Counted from the stretch's first letter, positions 7,258 to 14,452 are shown. The stretch: 15,545 bases of DNA from an uncultured Candidatus Melainabacteria bacterium (GCA_934754505.1 CAKVIE010000025.1:1-15545), one strand, 5' to 3'. Notes: generated by a model not told the origin, from the letters alone. A program made the numbers and translations.

Positions 7258-8003
7258 TAAACTCCTGCGAGAATAATATCGTATACTGGCAATAAAAAAT
7301 TTTCATTATTTTTCAAATAATCTTCATTTTCAAGTGATGTAATGATTTGCTCTTCATAATCATTTTTAAATTCTTCTTCTATACTCAAACTTTCTTCTGT
7401 TGCTTCACCAACTTTTATAGCATAATATGTTAAATTCATTTTTACTATATCAGAGATGCTATAATTATTTCTAAACGCATCAATATTAAACCTTAGTATG
7501 TATTTTTGATTTTCACTCATTTTTTGTTTTGCAATGATTTCATAATACTTTTTTCCAGCTTTTAGAGCATCTGCAAGTTTAGAAACCTCAAAAGGAATAT
7601 CTTCAGGGAATTGCGACTCTTTTATAATGTTTAAATATGGCATAAACATTCTTAAAAAAGCGAAAGATGTTTTATATGTATACAAATCAACATTTTCAAA
7701 TTTAATAATTTGTTCTTTATCATCTTCTGCCTTTGCTAAAAAATCTGTTAATAAAACATTTGTTAATATGTTTTTTGTAAGTATTTGTTTTGTACCTTTA
7801 AGATTTACATCTGTAGAGTTTTCTGCACCAGCATTGATAAAAGGTAACCATGAAAAATTTCCTCCTATTTTAAGATAAGTTTCATTTTTTGCATTGGTAT
7901 TTATTTCATTAGCTTTTTCTTCAGTTGTGATTTTGACTCCCCCATTTTTTATTATCATATAATCTGTAGCTGATGGCTCGTCGAAATAAATAATTTTTAT
8001 CAT
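7257..8003 (-). CDS. DUF6414-like protein, partner of the AAA+ ATPase
   Basis: The product has 248 residues, beginning MIKIIYFDEPSATDYMIIKNGG. A Ser/Asn/Gly-rich part follows (FSWLPFINAGAENSTDVNLKG), then a long mixed region with FLRMFMPYL, and an acidic C-terminus (EEEFKNDYEEQ). The YFDEPSATDYL-like opening and the following layout match my memory of proteins annotated DUF6414, but I could not check this. It has no signal peptide, no clear membrane segment and no recognisable catalytic motif. ATG at 8003 is preferred because AGGA lies 8 bases upstream; the ATG two codons earlier would be too close. It is the first gene of a two-gene unit, sharing TAATG with the ATPase gene. It may be a sensor or substrate adaptor for the ATPase. 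A TATAAT at 8032-8027 (minus) is a possible -10 box. Confidence 0.75.
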   Translation of the reverse strand: MIKIIYFDEPSATDYMIIKNGGVKITTEEKANEINTNAKNETYLKIGGNFSWLPFINAGAENSTDVNLKGTKQILTKNILTNVLLTDFLAKAEDDKEQIIKFENVDLYTYKTSFAFLRMFMPYLNIIKESQFPEDIPFEVSKLADALKAGKKYYEIIAKQKMSENQKYILRFNIDAFRNNYSISDIVKMNLTYYAIKVGEATEESLSIEEEFKNDYEEQIITSLENEDYLKNNENFLLPVYDIILAGV

Positions 8004-8122
8004 ATACATATTCCTATTTTCTTTTTATTATATAAGCAATAACTAAATTTTAATTTTAAATTAACAATATTTTAATTATTGACCTACTCGCTAAATATTA
8101 TAAGACAGGTCTATTTATCATT

Positions 8123-8149
8123 TTATTACCTTGTTTTATCAAGTAATAA
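8123..8149. other. Hairpin or palindromic site upstream of the DUF6414/AAA+ pair
   Basis: The left arm TTATTACCTTG pairs with the right arm CAAGTAATAA around a 6-base loop, with one bulged C. No T run follows on either strand, so it is not an intrinsic terminator. It lies about 120 bases before the two-gene unit and could be a regulator-binding site. Confidence 0.4.
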
Positions 8150-8175
8150 AACTTACAAAGAATCTTCCGACTAAA

Positions 8176-8205
8176 TATGTCAAACTTGCGATATTTTATG
8201 TCAAA
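8176..8205 (+). repeat. Paired TATGTCAAA direct repeats near the right boundary
   Basis: TATGTCAAA occurs at 8176-8184 and 8197-8205, 21 bases apart (two helical turns), with an inverted GACA at 8212-8215. They lie just inside the right 39-bp repeat, as the 11-bp TGTC array lies inside the left one. The placement is suggestive, but the motifs differ. Confidence 0.35.
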
Positions 8206-8221
8206 ATCCGTGACACAAAAC

Positions 8222-8260
8222 AGCAATTCAGCAGTTCGAGTCTATACATCAAAAATTCAC
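8222..8260 (+). repeat. 39-bp direct repeat, right copy (possible island boundary)
   Basis: This pairs with 2161-2199 with one base different (A for G at the 23rd position). It ends 40 bases from the 3' end of tRNA-Leu. Its AGTTCGAGTCT core also occurs, inverted, in the T-arm of that tRNA, which suggests a tRNA-derived attachment site. The site does not overlap the tRNA gene, unlike most tRNA-targeting integrases. Confidence 0.6.
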
Positions 8261-8268
8261 CAAAACTC

Positions 8269-8297
8269 AAAAAAAGAGGGTTTAGCCCTCTTTTTTT
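8269..8297. terminator. Bidirectional intrinsic terminator after tRNA-Leu
   Basis: Seven A residues, the stem GAGGG/CCCTC with a 5-base loop, and seven T residues form a symmetric rho-independent terminator. On the minus strand it directly follows the 3' end of tRNA-Leu. Confidence 0.9.
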
Positions 8298-8299
8298 AA

Positions 8300-8379
8300 T
8301 GGACGAGAAGAGACTCGAACTCTTACACCGAAGGCGCCAGTTCCTAAGACTGGTGCGTCTACCATTCCGCCACTCGTCC
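8300..8379 (-). tRNA. tRNA-Leu (anticodon UAG)
   Basis: The 80-nt gene folds completely. The acceptor stem is GGACGAG/CTCGTCC with discriminator A. The D-arm has stem GCG/CGC and the anticodon stem is CCAGT/ACTGG with loop CTTAGGA (anticodon TAG). A short class II variable arm has a 4-bp stem around TTC. The T-arm is AAGAG/CTCTT with loop TTCGAGT. The class II arm together with UAG identifies leucine. CCA is not encoded and must be added after transcription. It reads CUN codons. A promoter and a terminator flank it, so it is a single-gene unit. Confidence 0.95.
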
Positions 8380-8387
8380 ATACCAAA

Positions 8388-8416
8388 AGCATATCTCAAA
8401 AACTTTTCTCGGTCAA
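8388..8416 (-). promoter_or_regulatory. Promoter of tRNA-Leu
   Basis: On the minus strand, TTGACC (8416-8411), a 17-base spacer and TATGCT (8393-8388) lie 8 bases before the mature tRNA 5' end, a good sigma-70 arrangement for a tRNA transcript with a very short leader. Confidence 0.75.
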
Positions 8417-8565
8417 ATCAACTCGAATTTTCTCAAAAAGAAATCCTTCAAAAAATCACCACGATATCCTTAACAAAACCTAATGATTTTCAACATCGAG
8501 AACAACACAGCTGTCAGCTCACAATCACACATCAGGAATTTCCAAACAACACAGACATAAAAAGT

Positions 8566-8595
8566 AAAAAAAATCCCTTTCAAAGAAGAAAGGGA
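8566..8595 (-). terminator. Intrinsic terminator downstream of the MFS gene
   Basis: On the minus strand the stem TCCCTTTC/GAAAGGGA (8595-8588 with 8581-8574), a 6-base loop and eight T residues (8573-8566) form a rho-independent terminator. It lies about 80 bases after the MFS stop codon. Confidence 0.85.
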
Positions 8596-8601
8596 GTGAG
8601 C

Positions 8602-8650
8602 AACCGAGTAAAAGAAGAACAGATGTATGATGTTAGTATTCTACTCGGTT
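8602..8650 (-). ncRNA. Possible structured RNA between the MFS gene and its terminator
   Basis: A perfect 9-bp stem, AACCGAGTA (8650-8642 read on minus) with TACTCGGTT (8610-8602), closes a 31-base loop and sits 6 bases before the terminator hairpin. It could be the body of a small RNA ending at that terminator, or part of the MFS 3' untranslated region. I recognise no known RNA family and see no separate promoter. The rest of 8417-8565 shows nothing I can assign. Confidence 0.3.
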
Positions 8651-8672
8651 AAACAGTTGTAAACATTCGACT

Positions 8673-10079
8673 TTAAGACTGTTTTTGTGCGACGTAGGCA
8701 AAATACAAACTAATCCCTGTGATTAATATTGTAAGTAAACACGCAAGAACAGTCGATTTAAAGGCAAAAATGCAGGACAAATTATATTCTGTATTAACAT
8801 TCAGCAAATAATTTTTAACAAAGTCGAAAATGCCCAAGGCAAAAGCAATTCCGAAAATCATGCCCGAATTTCTCGCAAGGGATAAAAGTCCGCTCGCAGT
8901 CCCGACTTCATCTTTCGGAACGGTACTCATAAGTGCGGTATTAGACGGAGATTGAAACATACCGTTTCCTATTCCCATAATTAAACTTGAAAGAATTAAA
9001 ACAAGAATACTCAAATTCGGTTTAAGCAAAAGCAGAAGCGAAAACCCGATAAAATATATAGTCGCTCCGACAACGGTAATTCTGCTGTTCAAATGTTTTC
9101 CCGCATATTTTCCGCTAAATGGAGCAATAATCATAACCATAACTGAAAACGGCAGCATCAAAAACCCTGTCACAAGCGGTTTATACCCGAGAGCTTCCTG
9201 CAATGTAAACGGGAATAAAAGGCAATGTGCATAAGCTGTAATAAACCACAAAAGCAATGCGAAACAGCCTAAAGAAAATGTTTTGTTTTTGAATAAAGAG
9301 AGGTTGATTAAAGGATTTTCACAAGTCGTTTCTCTTTTGTAAAACAAAATCCAAAAAATTGTCGAAATAAGACAAAGCAAGAAAGTGTTGTTTTTGACAA
9401 AAGCAACATTTTTATAGCAGGCAAGCACCGAAAATATCGAAAACAAGGCAACCACAAAATATAAAAAACCGACAATATCAAGAGCAGTATCTTTGTATTT
9501 TCTTTGTTGAACTTTAAATGACGGAATGTATTTCAACGAGGTCAAAGTTCCGATTAAACCGACAATCGCACTCGGAATGAAAACCGTATGCCAGCCAAAA
9601 TATTGAATTAAAGCACCTGCCACGGCAGGGCCGCTTATTCCTCCCAAAGCAACACTTGCCCCGATTACGCCTAAAGCACTTCCTCGTTTTTCACCTTTAA
9701 ACATTAAAGTAATCAACGCCGCAGAATTTGAAATCAAAACCGCACCGCCGACAGCTTCCACACTTCTCGACACAAGCAGCATATGGAAATTTGTCGAAAT
9801 CGTATTAAAAAACGCCCCTAAACCGAAAAGCAAAAAACCGAAAGCATATAATTTATCTCGGTCAACCATATCGGAAAGTTTTCCGAACAACGGTAAAAAA
9901 GCCGTAAAAACAAGAATATATACAGATGTAACAAGTTGAACTTCATTTAATGAAATAGAAAAACTTTTTGCAATTTCATAAAGGGCGACATTAACGGTGC
10001 TTGATTCAAGAACGGCAATGAAATTCCCTGTTACGGTAACTGCAAGAAAATAATTTTTATAAACAGTCAAATCTTTCAT
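8673..10079 (-). CDS. MFS efflux transporter, DHA2 (14-TM, EmrB/QacA-like) type
   Basis: The product has 468 residues and is almost entirely hydrophobic helices, consistent with the 14-helix drug:H+ antiporter-2 family. Visible motifs are D1-like LESSTVNVAL (24-33, Glu in place of the usual Asp), motif A GKLSDMVDRDK (66-76) in the first cytoplasmic loop, and motif B RSVEAVGGA (105-113). The antiporter motif C is ALGGISGPAVAGAL (144-157). The family exports drugs, dyes or bile salts using the proton gradient; the substrate here is unknown. The gene is alone, divergent from tig, and ends at the terminator at 8566. No EmrA-like membrane fusion partner or TetR-type regulator is adjacent. The ATG at 10079 has no strong ribosome site; TAAAAT just upstream may be a -10 box, giving a very short leader. 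Confidence 0.9.
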   Translation of the reverse strand: MKDLTVYKNYFLAVTVTGNFIAVLESSTVNVALYEIAKSFSISLNEVQLVTSVYILVFTAFLPLFGKLSDMVDRDKLYAFGFLLFGLGAFFNTISTNFHMLLVSRSVEAVGGAVLISNSAALITLMFKGEKRGSALGVIGASVALGGISGPAVAGALIQYFGWHTVFIPSAIVGLIGTLTSLKYIPSFKVQQRKYKDTALDIVGFLYFVVALFSIFSVLACYKNVAFVKNNTFLLCLISTIFWILFYKRETTCENPLINLSLFKNKTFSLGCFALLLWFITAYAHCLLFPFTLQEALGYKPLVTGFLMLPFSVMVMIIAPFSGKYAGKHLNSRITVVGATIYFIGFSLLLLLKPNLSILVLILSSLIMGIGNGMFQSPSNTALMSTVPKDEVGTASGLLSLARNSGMIFGIAFALGIFDFVKNYLLNVNTEYNLSCIFAFKSTVLACLLTILITGISLYFAYVAQKQS

Positions 10080-10182
10080 ACAGCCATTTTACCCGTTAAA
10101 AAATAAAAGTAAAAGAAAAACGACTAAAAAGGTTGAAATAATTATATATTGTAAAGAAATTTTTTTTTAGATATATTTGTTT

Positions 10183-10188
10183 TATAAT
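10183..10188 (+). promoter_or_regulatory. Probable -10 box of the tig-clpP-clpX run
   Basis: A perfect TATAAT lies 32 bases before the tig ATG in the AT-rich divergent region 10080-10220. The -35 position falls in a T run and is poor. No CIRCE or other heat-shock operator is seen. Confidence 0.45.
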
Positions 10189-10220
10189 GTTTAAAGAATG
10201 TACAGTAAAAGGTCAGAAAA

Positions 10221-11516
10221 ATGAGTGTAAATTTAGAAAAAAACGAAAATAACGAAGTATTAATGGACATTAAAGTTGATGCAGCAGAAGCTCAAGATGC
10301 TTATAACAAGGCTTGCAGAAGACTTTCAAAAAGAGTAAATGTTCCGGGTTTCAGACCGGGAAAAGCTCCTAATAAAGTTTTAGAAAAACACATCGGAACA
10401 GAATATATCCAAAGAGAAGTTCTCGAAAGCGTTTTGCCGAAAATTTTCTCGAATGTGATGAAAGAAAACGAATACAAAACAGTAACAGAACCGTCAGTTG
10501 AAGAATTCAAGTTTGAAGATGACGGCTCATTATCAGTAAAAGCAAAAGTTGAACTTCGTCCTGAATTTACACTTCCCGAATATAAAGGTGTTGAAGTCGA
10601 AATCGACAAATTCAACCAACCTGAAGATGCAATGGACAAAGAACTTAACGACATCAAAGAAAAATATGCAACTTTGAAAACAGTTGAAGGCAGAGAATCA
10701 ACAGACAAAGACTTTGTAAACATTGACTTTGAAGGATTTGTTGACGGAAATGCAATCAAAGGCGGAGCAGCAAAAGGATATTTGCTCGACTTGGCACACA
10801 GCAACTTTATCCCCGGATTTGCAGAACAATTAGTTGGTAAAACAGCAGGAACAGAATTTTCAATTAACGTAAAATTCCCCGATGAATACCACGATGATGC
10901 AATCAAAGGCAAAGATGCAGAATTTAAAATAAAACTCAATGAAATAAAAGAAAAAGAATATCCCGAAGTGGACGATGAACTTGCTAAAAAAGTAGGTAAA
11001 TTTAATAGTGCAGATGAATTAAAAGCTGATATTCAAAAATATTTGGATTCTTCAGAAAAATCAGAAAATGACAAAAGAGCAACAGTTGTAATTTACGACA
11101 AATTACTTGCAGCAACAGAAATGAAAATTCAAGAACCGATGATTCAAAGAGAAATCGGTGCAATGATGAACGAAATGAAACAAAAAGCAATGCTTCAAGG
11201 TCATGATTTTGAGAAGCTCTTGGAATCACAAAGAGATGAAAAACTTGATGCAGAAATGCATGCAGAAGCTGAAAAGAGAATTAAAACAGCTTTAATCATT
11301 GCAGAAATTGCAAAGAATGAAAATATACAAGTTTCAAGCACGGATTTTGAAACAAAAATCTTTGAAATTTCAAGATTATACGGAGTTCCGAGAGAACAAA
11401 TCGTTGAAGAAATTCAAAGAAATCCGAACTTATTGTACTCATTAAATCAACAAATAATGGCACAAAAAGTAACACAATTCTTATTAGACAATGCAAAAAT
11501 AAACGAAAAAGCATAG
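10221..11516 (+). CDS. tig: Trigger factor, ribosome-associated chaperone and prolyl isomerase
   Basis: The product has 431 residues, the usual length. The N-terminal ribosome-binding domain carries the signature GFRPGKAP (43-50), whose loop docks on ribosomal protein L23. A central FKBP-type PPIase domain spans about 155-240 (DFVNIDFEGFVDG, FIPGFAEQLVG, KFPDEYH). The rest is the helical chaperone cradle. Trigger factor meets nascent chains at the ribosome exit, shields them and isomerises proline bonds. The ATG is supported by AAAGG 7 bases upstream. It is the first gene of a run with clpP 14 bases downstream, the common tig-clpP-clpX order. Codon use is Lys/Glu-rich and visibly less AT-extreme than the accessory block. 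Confidence 0.98.
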   Translation: MSVNLEKNENNEVLMDIKVDAAEAQDAYNKACRRLSKRVNVPGFRPGKAPNKVLEKHIGTEYIQREVLESVLPKIFSNVMKENEYKTVTEPSVEEFKFEDDGSLSVKAKVELRPEFTLPEYKGVEVEIDKFNQPEDAMDKELNDIKEKYATLKTVEGRESTDKDFVNIDFEGFVDGNAIKGGAAKGYLLDLAHSNFIPGFAEQLVGKTAGTEFSINVKFPDEYHDDAIKGKDAEFKIKLNEIKEKEYPEVDDELAKKVGKFNSADELKADIQKYLDSSEKSENDKRATVVIYDKLLAATEMKIQEPMIQREIGAMMNEMKQKAMLQGHDFEKLLESQRDEKLDAEMHAEAEKRIKTALIIAEIAKNENIQVSSTDFETKIFEISRLYGVPREQIVEEIQRNPNLLYSLNQQIMAQKVTQFLLDNAKINEKA

Positions 11517-11530
11517 ACAGGAGAAACAAA

Positions 11531-12121
11531 ATGAGTTTTGTACCGGTTGTAGTAGAACAATCAAGCAGAGGCGAAAGATCATTTGATATTTTCTCAAGAT
11601 TATTGAGAGAAAGAATCATTTTCCTCGGCACACAAATAGATGATATGGTTGCAAACCTGATAGTAGCACAGTTGTTATTATTAGATAGCGAAAACCCCGA
11701 AAAAGACATTATGTTATACATCAATTCACCGGGGGGAAGTGTAACGGCAGGATTGGCAATCTTTGACACAATGCAGCACATCAGAGCAGACGTATCAACA
11801 ATATGTTTAGGCCAAGCAGCATCAATGGGTGCATTCTTGCTTGCAGCAGGAACTCCCGGCAAGAGAATGGCACTTCCTCACTCAAGAGTGTTAATTCACC
11901 AACCGTTAGGCGGAGCACAAGGTCAAGCTACCGATATCGAAATTCAGGCAGCTGAAATTGTAAGAATTAAAAAGACATTGAACGAAATTCTTGCAAAAAA
12001 CACAGGACAATCATTGAAGAAAATCGAAAAAGACACAGACAGAGATTATATCATGACACCTGCCGAAGCTCTCGAATACGGAATGATTGATAAAGTAATC
12101 ACAATGGGCGAAAAGAAATAA
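11531..12121 (+). CDS. clpP: ATP-dependent Clp protease, proteolytic subunit ClpP
   Basis: The product has 196 residues. The catalytic triad is present: S98 in GQAASMGA, H123 in VLIHQP and D172 in TDRDYIM. The oxyanion-hole stretch SPGGSVTAG (66-74) is also there. ClpP forms a double seven-membered barrel that degrades proteins fed by ClpX or ClpA/C rings. Only a short N-terminal segment precedes the conserved FSRLLRERII, so at most a short propeptide is removed. AGGAGA lies 6 bases before the ATG. It sits between tig and clpX, its unfoldase partner. Confidence 0.98.
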   Translation: MSFVPVVVEQSSRGERSFDIFSRLLRERIIFLGTQIDDMVANLIVAQLLLLDSENPEKDIMLYINSPGGSVTAGLAIFDTMQHIRADVSTICLGQAASMGAFLLAAGTPGKRMALPHSRVLIHQPLGGAQGQATDIEIQAAEIVRIKKTLNEILAKNTGQSLKKIEKDTDRDYIMTPAEALEYGMIDKVITMGEKK

Positions 12122-12148
12122 CACCCAAACAAGAGGAAATAAAACAAT

Positions 12149-13486
12149 ATGGCAAACCATGACGACAGTTGTTTAAAATGTTCTTTTTGCGGAAAGACAC
12201 AAGACAAAGTAAAAAAACTCATTGCAGGACCTGAAGTTTATATCTGTGATGAGTGCGTAGAGCTTTGTAATGAAATTTTGGACGAAGAATTTCTTGATTC
12301 AAAAGAAAAGAAAGAAGAAACTTCGGAAGAAAAAGTTGATTCAAAAGAAACATTGAAAGACATTCCGAAACCTCACGAAATCAAAGCATATCTTGACCAA
12401 TACATAATCGGACAAGATGACGCAAAGAAAGTTCTTTCGGTTGCTGTTTATAACCACTATAAAAGACTTGCTCACAATGCAGCATCAGATTCAAAGAATG
12501 ACGTTGAAATTTATAAGAGCAACATTTTGTTAGTAGGTCCGACAGGAAGCGGAAAAACTTTACTTGCACAAACTTTGGCAAAAATGTTAGACGTTCCGTT
12601 TGCAGTAGCAGATGCAACGACATTGACAGAAGCAGGTTATGTCGGTGACGATGTAGAAAATATCTTATTAAGACTTTACCAAAGTGCAAACTACGATGCA
12701 CAAAGAGCTGAAAAAGGCATTATTTACGTTGATGAAATTGATAAAATTGCAAGAAAATCCGAAAATCCAAGCATCACAAGAGATGTAAGCGGAGAAGGCG
12801 TTCAACAGGCATTGTTGAAGATGATTGAAGGCACGGTGGCAAATGTTCCTCCCCAAGGTGGAAGAAAGCACCCGCACCAAGAGTTTATACAAATTGACAC
12901 AAGCAATATATTATTTATTGTCGGCGGTGCATTTGTAGGACTTGAAAAAATCGTTGGAAGACGAGCAGGAGAAGGTCAATCATTAGGATTTGGAGCACCT
13001 GCACCGAAAACACAAGCAGAAAAAGAAGTTGAAGAAGGTAAACTTCTTAAGAAACTTCAACCTGAAGATTTGCTCAAATTCGGTTTAATTCCTGAATTCA
13101 TAGGCAGAGTTCCGATTTATGCGGTACTTGATCCTTTGGACGAAGATGCGTTAAAAGCAATTTTGACAAAACCGAAAAATGCTTTGGTAAAACAATATCA
13201 ATGCTTATTACAAATGGACGGCGTAGATTTGAAATTCTCGCCCGAAGCAGTTGATATTATAGCAAAAGAAGCATTAAAGAGAAAAACAGGTGCAAGAGCA
13301 TTGCGTTCGATTTTAGAGGGTTTAATGCTTGATGTAATGTACGAAATTCCGTCAGATTCGTCAATCAAGGAATTTACAATTACGGAAGAAATGGTGAAAA
13401 AGCCCGAAATCTTGTTATCATTAGTTCAAAAAGAAGATAAGAAAGTTGAACTGAAACAAGTTGAAAAAGTCGAAGATATTGCATAA
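12149..13486 (+). CDS. clpX: ClpX, AAA+ unfoldase of the ClpXP protease
   Basis: The product has 445 residues. The N-terminal C4 zinc domain has Cys11, 14, 33 and 36. The AAA+ core has Walker A GPTGSGKT (130-137), the GYVG pore loop (163-166), Walker B VDEID (194-198), the RKH pore loop (239-241), an arginine finger in PEFIGR (R320) and sensor 2 GAR (381-383). The ClpP-docking loop, IGF in most ClpX, reads LGF (279-281). A charged Lys/Glu linker (about 50-70) joins zinc domain and core. ClpX unfolds tagged or adaptor-delivered proteins and passes them to ClpP, encoded 27 bases upstream. AGAGGAAAT is the ribosome site. The gene ends at a strong terminator. Confidence 0.98.
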   Translation: MANHDDSCLKCSFCGKTQDKVKKLIAGPEVYICDECVELCNEILDEEFLDSKEKKEETSEEKVDSKETLKDIPKPHEIKAYLDQYIIGQDDAKKVLSVAVYNHYKRLAHNAASDSKNDVEIYKSNILLVGPTGSGKTLLAQTLAKMLDVPFAVADATTLTEAGYVGDDVENILLRLYQSANYDAQRAEKGIIYVDEIDKIARKSENPSITRDVSGEGVQQALLKMIEGTVANVPPQGGRKHPHQEFIQIDTSNILFIVGGAFVGLEKIVGRRAGEGQSLGFGAPAPKTQAEKEVEEGKLLKKLQPEDLLKFGLIPEFIGRVPIYAVLDPLDEDALKAILTKPKNALVKQYQCLLQMDGVDLKFSPEAVDIIAKEALKRKTGARALRSILEGLMLDVMYEIPSDSSIKEFTITEEMVKKPEILLSLVQKEDKKVELKQVEKVEDIA

Positions 13487-13507
13487 TTTAATAAAAAAAG
13501 AGCAAAT

Positions 13508-13537
13508 AAAAAAGAGGTGATAAACACCTCTTTTTTT
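13508..13537. terminator. Bidirectional intrinsic terminator between clpX and a convergent gene
   Basis: An A run, the stem GAGGTG/CACCTC with a 5-base loop and seven T residues end the tig-clpP-clpX transcript. The symmetric A/T flanks let it also end the small minus-strand gene starting at 13794. Confidence 0.92.
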
Positions 13538-13542
13538 GTAAA

Positions 13543-13794
13543 TTATTTATGAAAAGCATTTGAAAAAGCTTCTTTTATTTTGCCGAAAAACCCTTTCGGT
13601 TGAGGTTTAGTTTTAGACAAAACAAATTCATCGAGTTGGTTAAATTGATTCATCAAATTATTTGATTTTTCAAGATAGTTTCTGATTTGAGCATTTTGAA
13701 TTGATTTAGCACTCGCAGAAGCGGCTGTTTGCTGCTGTTTTTGGTTGTTAATATAATTTTGATAAGTAGATTGAATATTGTTATTTATGCTCAT
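13543..13794 (-). CDS. Small hypothetical protein (83 residues)
   Basis: The protein begins MSINNNIQSTYQNYIN, is rich in Gln, Asn and Ala, and ends in KGFFGKIKEAFSNAFHK, which could form a basic amphipathic helix that touches membrane or nucleic acid. It has no signal peptide, cysteines or recognised domain. The ATG at 13794 is chosen because AAGGA lies 7 bases upstream; an earlier in-frame start would put that site inside the gene. A possible promoter is TTGTAT (13837-13832) with TATATA (13815-13810), spacer 16. The gene is monocistronic and converges on the clpX terminator. I recognise no family. Confidence 0.7.
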   Translation of the reverse strand: MSINNNIQSTYQNYINNQKQQQTAASASAKSIQNAQIRNYLEKSNNLMNQFNQLDEFVLSKTKPQPKGFFGKIKEAFSNAFHK

Positions 13795-13900
13795 AATGTT
13801 GTCCTTACATATATATAAAGTCAAATATGCAATACAAATTGCTAAAATTTCAAAACTCGGACTCTGTCCTCAAACATTGAAATTTTTTACGCAGACTTCA

Positions 13901-14052
13901 AAAACAACAAATACTCGCTTCAATATGCTCGATTTATTTTTTTATAAATTATCTCTATTTTATACTGGATCACCACGTCGCTCCGCTCCTCGTGATGACG
14001 ACTTTCTTTCCTATGTCATTGCGAGGAAATCTTTGATTTCCGTGGCAATCCA
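13901..14052. repeat. Long dispersed repeat (C-B-A), complete copy
   Basis: This is the intact counterpart of 2035-2160. It has the AACAACAAATACT lead, TTCAATATGCTCGATTT, part B (TGGATCACCACGTCG at 13966 to GTGATGACGA at 14001) and a full part A (14015-14052). In this A copy the inner stem is GGAAATC/GATTTCC around TTT. Confidence 0.8.
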
Positions 14053-14061
14053 TAAAAACAT

Positions 14062-14099
14062 GTCATTGCGAGAAAATCTCTGATTTTCGTGGCAATCCA
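14062..14099. repeat. Repeat unit A, extra tandem copy
   Basis: A second part A follows the first after 9 bases. It is identical to 174-211 (38 bases), with the GAAAATC/GATTTTC inner stem. Confidence 0.85.
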
Positions 14100-14157
14100 A
14101 AAGAACGAACGTAGTGAGTTAAAGCACTCCGCAGGAGCCGCATTCTTTTCTTTTTCT

Positions 14158-14270
14158 TCTCTTGAATTTGCTCCACAAAAATAAGTCGTTCACTTCACTA
14201 TCGTTTCCGTTCACTTTTATTTTTGCTACTTCGGCGTTCCGCTTCGCTTCAGCCTACGCAAATTCGCTGG
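14158..14270. repeat. Diverged relative of the terminal repeat
   Basis: CTCTTGAATTTGCT, CACAAAAA, TTTTTGCTACTTCGG and CCTACGC occur here in the same order as in 15424-15535. No gene with a ribosome site is visible in 14100-14360. Confidence 0.55.
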
Positions 14271-14278
14271 GGTACACG

Positions 14279-14317
14279 TTCTTTTTCTTTTCTCATCGAA
14301 AAAGAAAAGAAAAAGAA
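14279..14317. repeat. 14-bp perfect inverted repeat (Lys/Phe-type A/T run)
   Basis: TTCTTTTTCTTTTC (14279-14292) pairs perfectly with GAAAAGAAAAAGAA (14304-14317) around 11 bases, and GTAC at both outer edges extends the pairing with mismatches. No T tract follows. It is part of the intergenic repeat cluster; function unknown. Confidence 0.7.
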
Positions 14318-14362
14318 TGGGTACAAAGAAAGGTAAATATCTATAAATATTATATAAACCAC

Positions 14363-14445
14363 TGGATCACCACGTCGTTTCACTCCTCGTGATGACGACT
14401 TTTTTTCTAATGTCATTGCGAGAGGCTTTGCCTCGTGGCAATCCA
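14363..14445. repeat. Composite dispersed repeat B-A
   Basis: Part B runs from TGGATCACCACGTCG to GTGATGACGA (14398), followed by a T-rich linker and part A at 14412-14445. The A inner stem here is GAGGC/GCCTC around TTT, a different sequence with the same fold. Confidence 0.8.
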
Positions 14446-14452
14446 GAGATAA

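Noticed and set aside
8079..8104. Plus-strand promoter TTGACC ... TATAAG
   Set aside because: The spacer is only 14 bases, and no plus-strand gene follows before the bidirectional terminator.
8131..8652. Plus-strand open frame of 173 residues
   Set aside because: It runs through the terminator and the tRNA-Leu gene and has no ribosome site, so it is not coding.
10301..10939. Minus-strand open frame of 212 residues opposite tig
   Set aside because: It is a Ser/Leu/Pro-rich shadow of the tig coding strand; trigger factor explains the sequence fully.
11296..11862. Minus-strand open frame of 188 residues opposite tig and clpP
   Set aside because: It spans two well-supported genes on the other strand and has no recognisable motif or ribosome site.
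13901..14445. CRISPR array
   Set aside because: Repeats are hairpin-type, differ in length and spacing, lack uniform spacers, and no cas gene is present.
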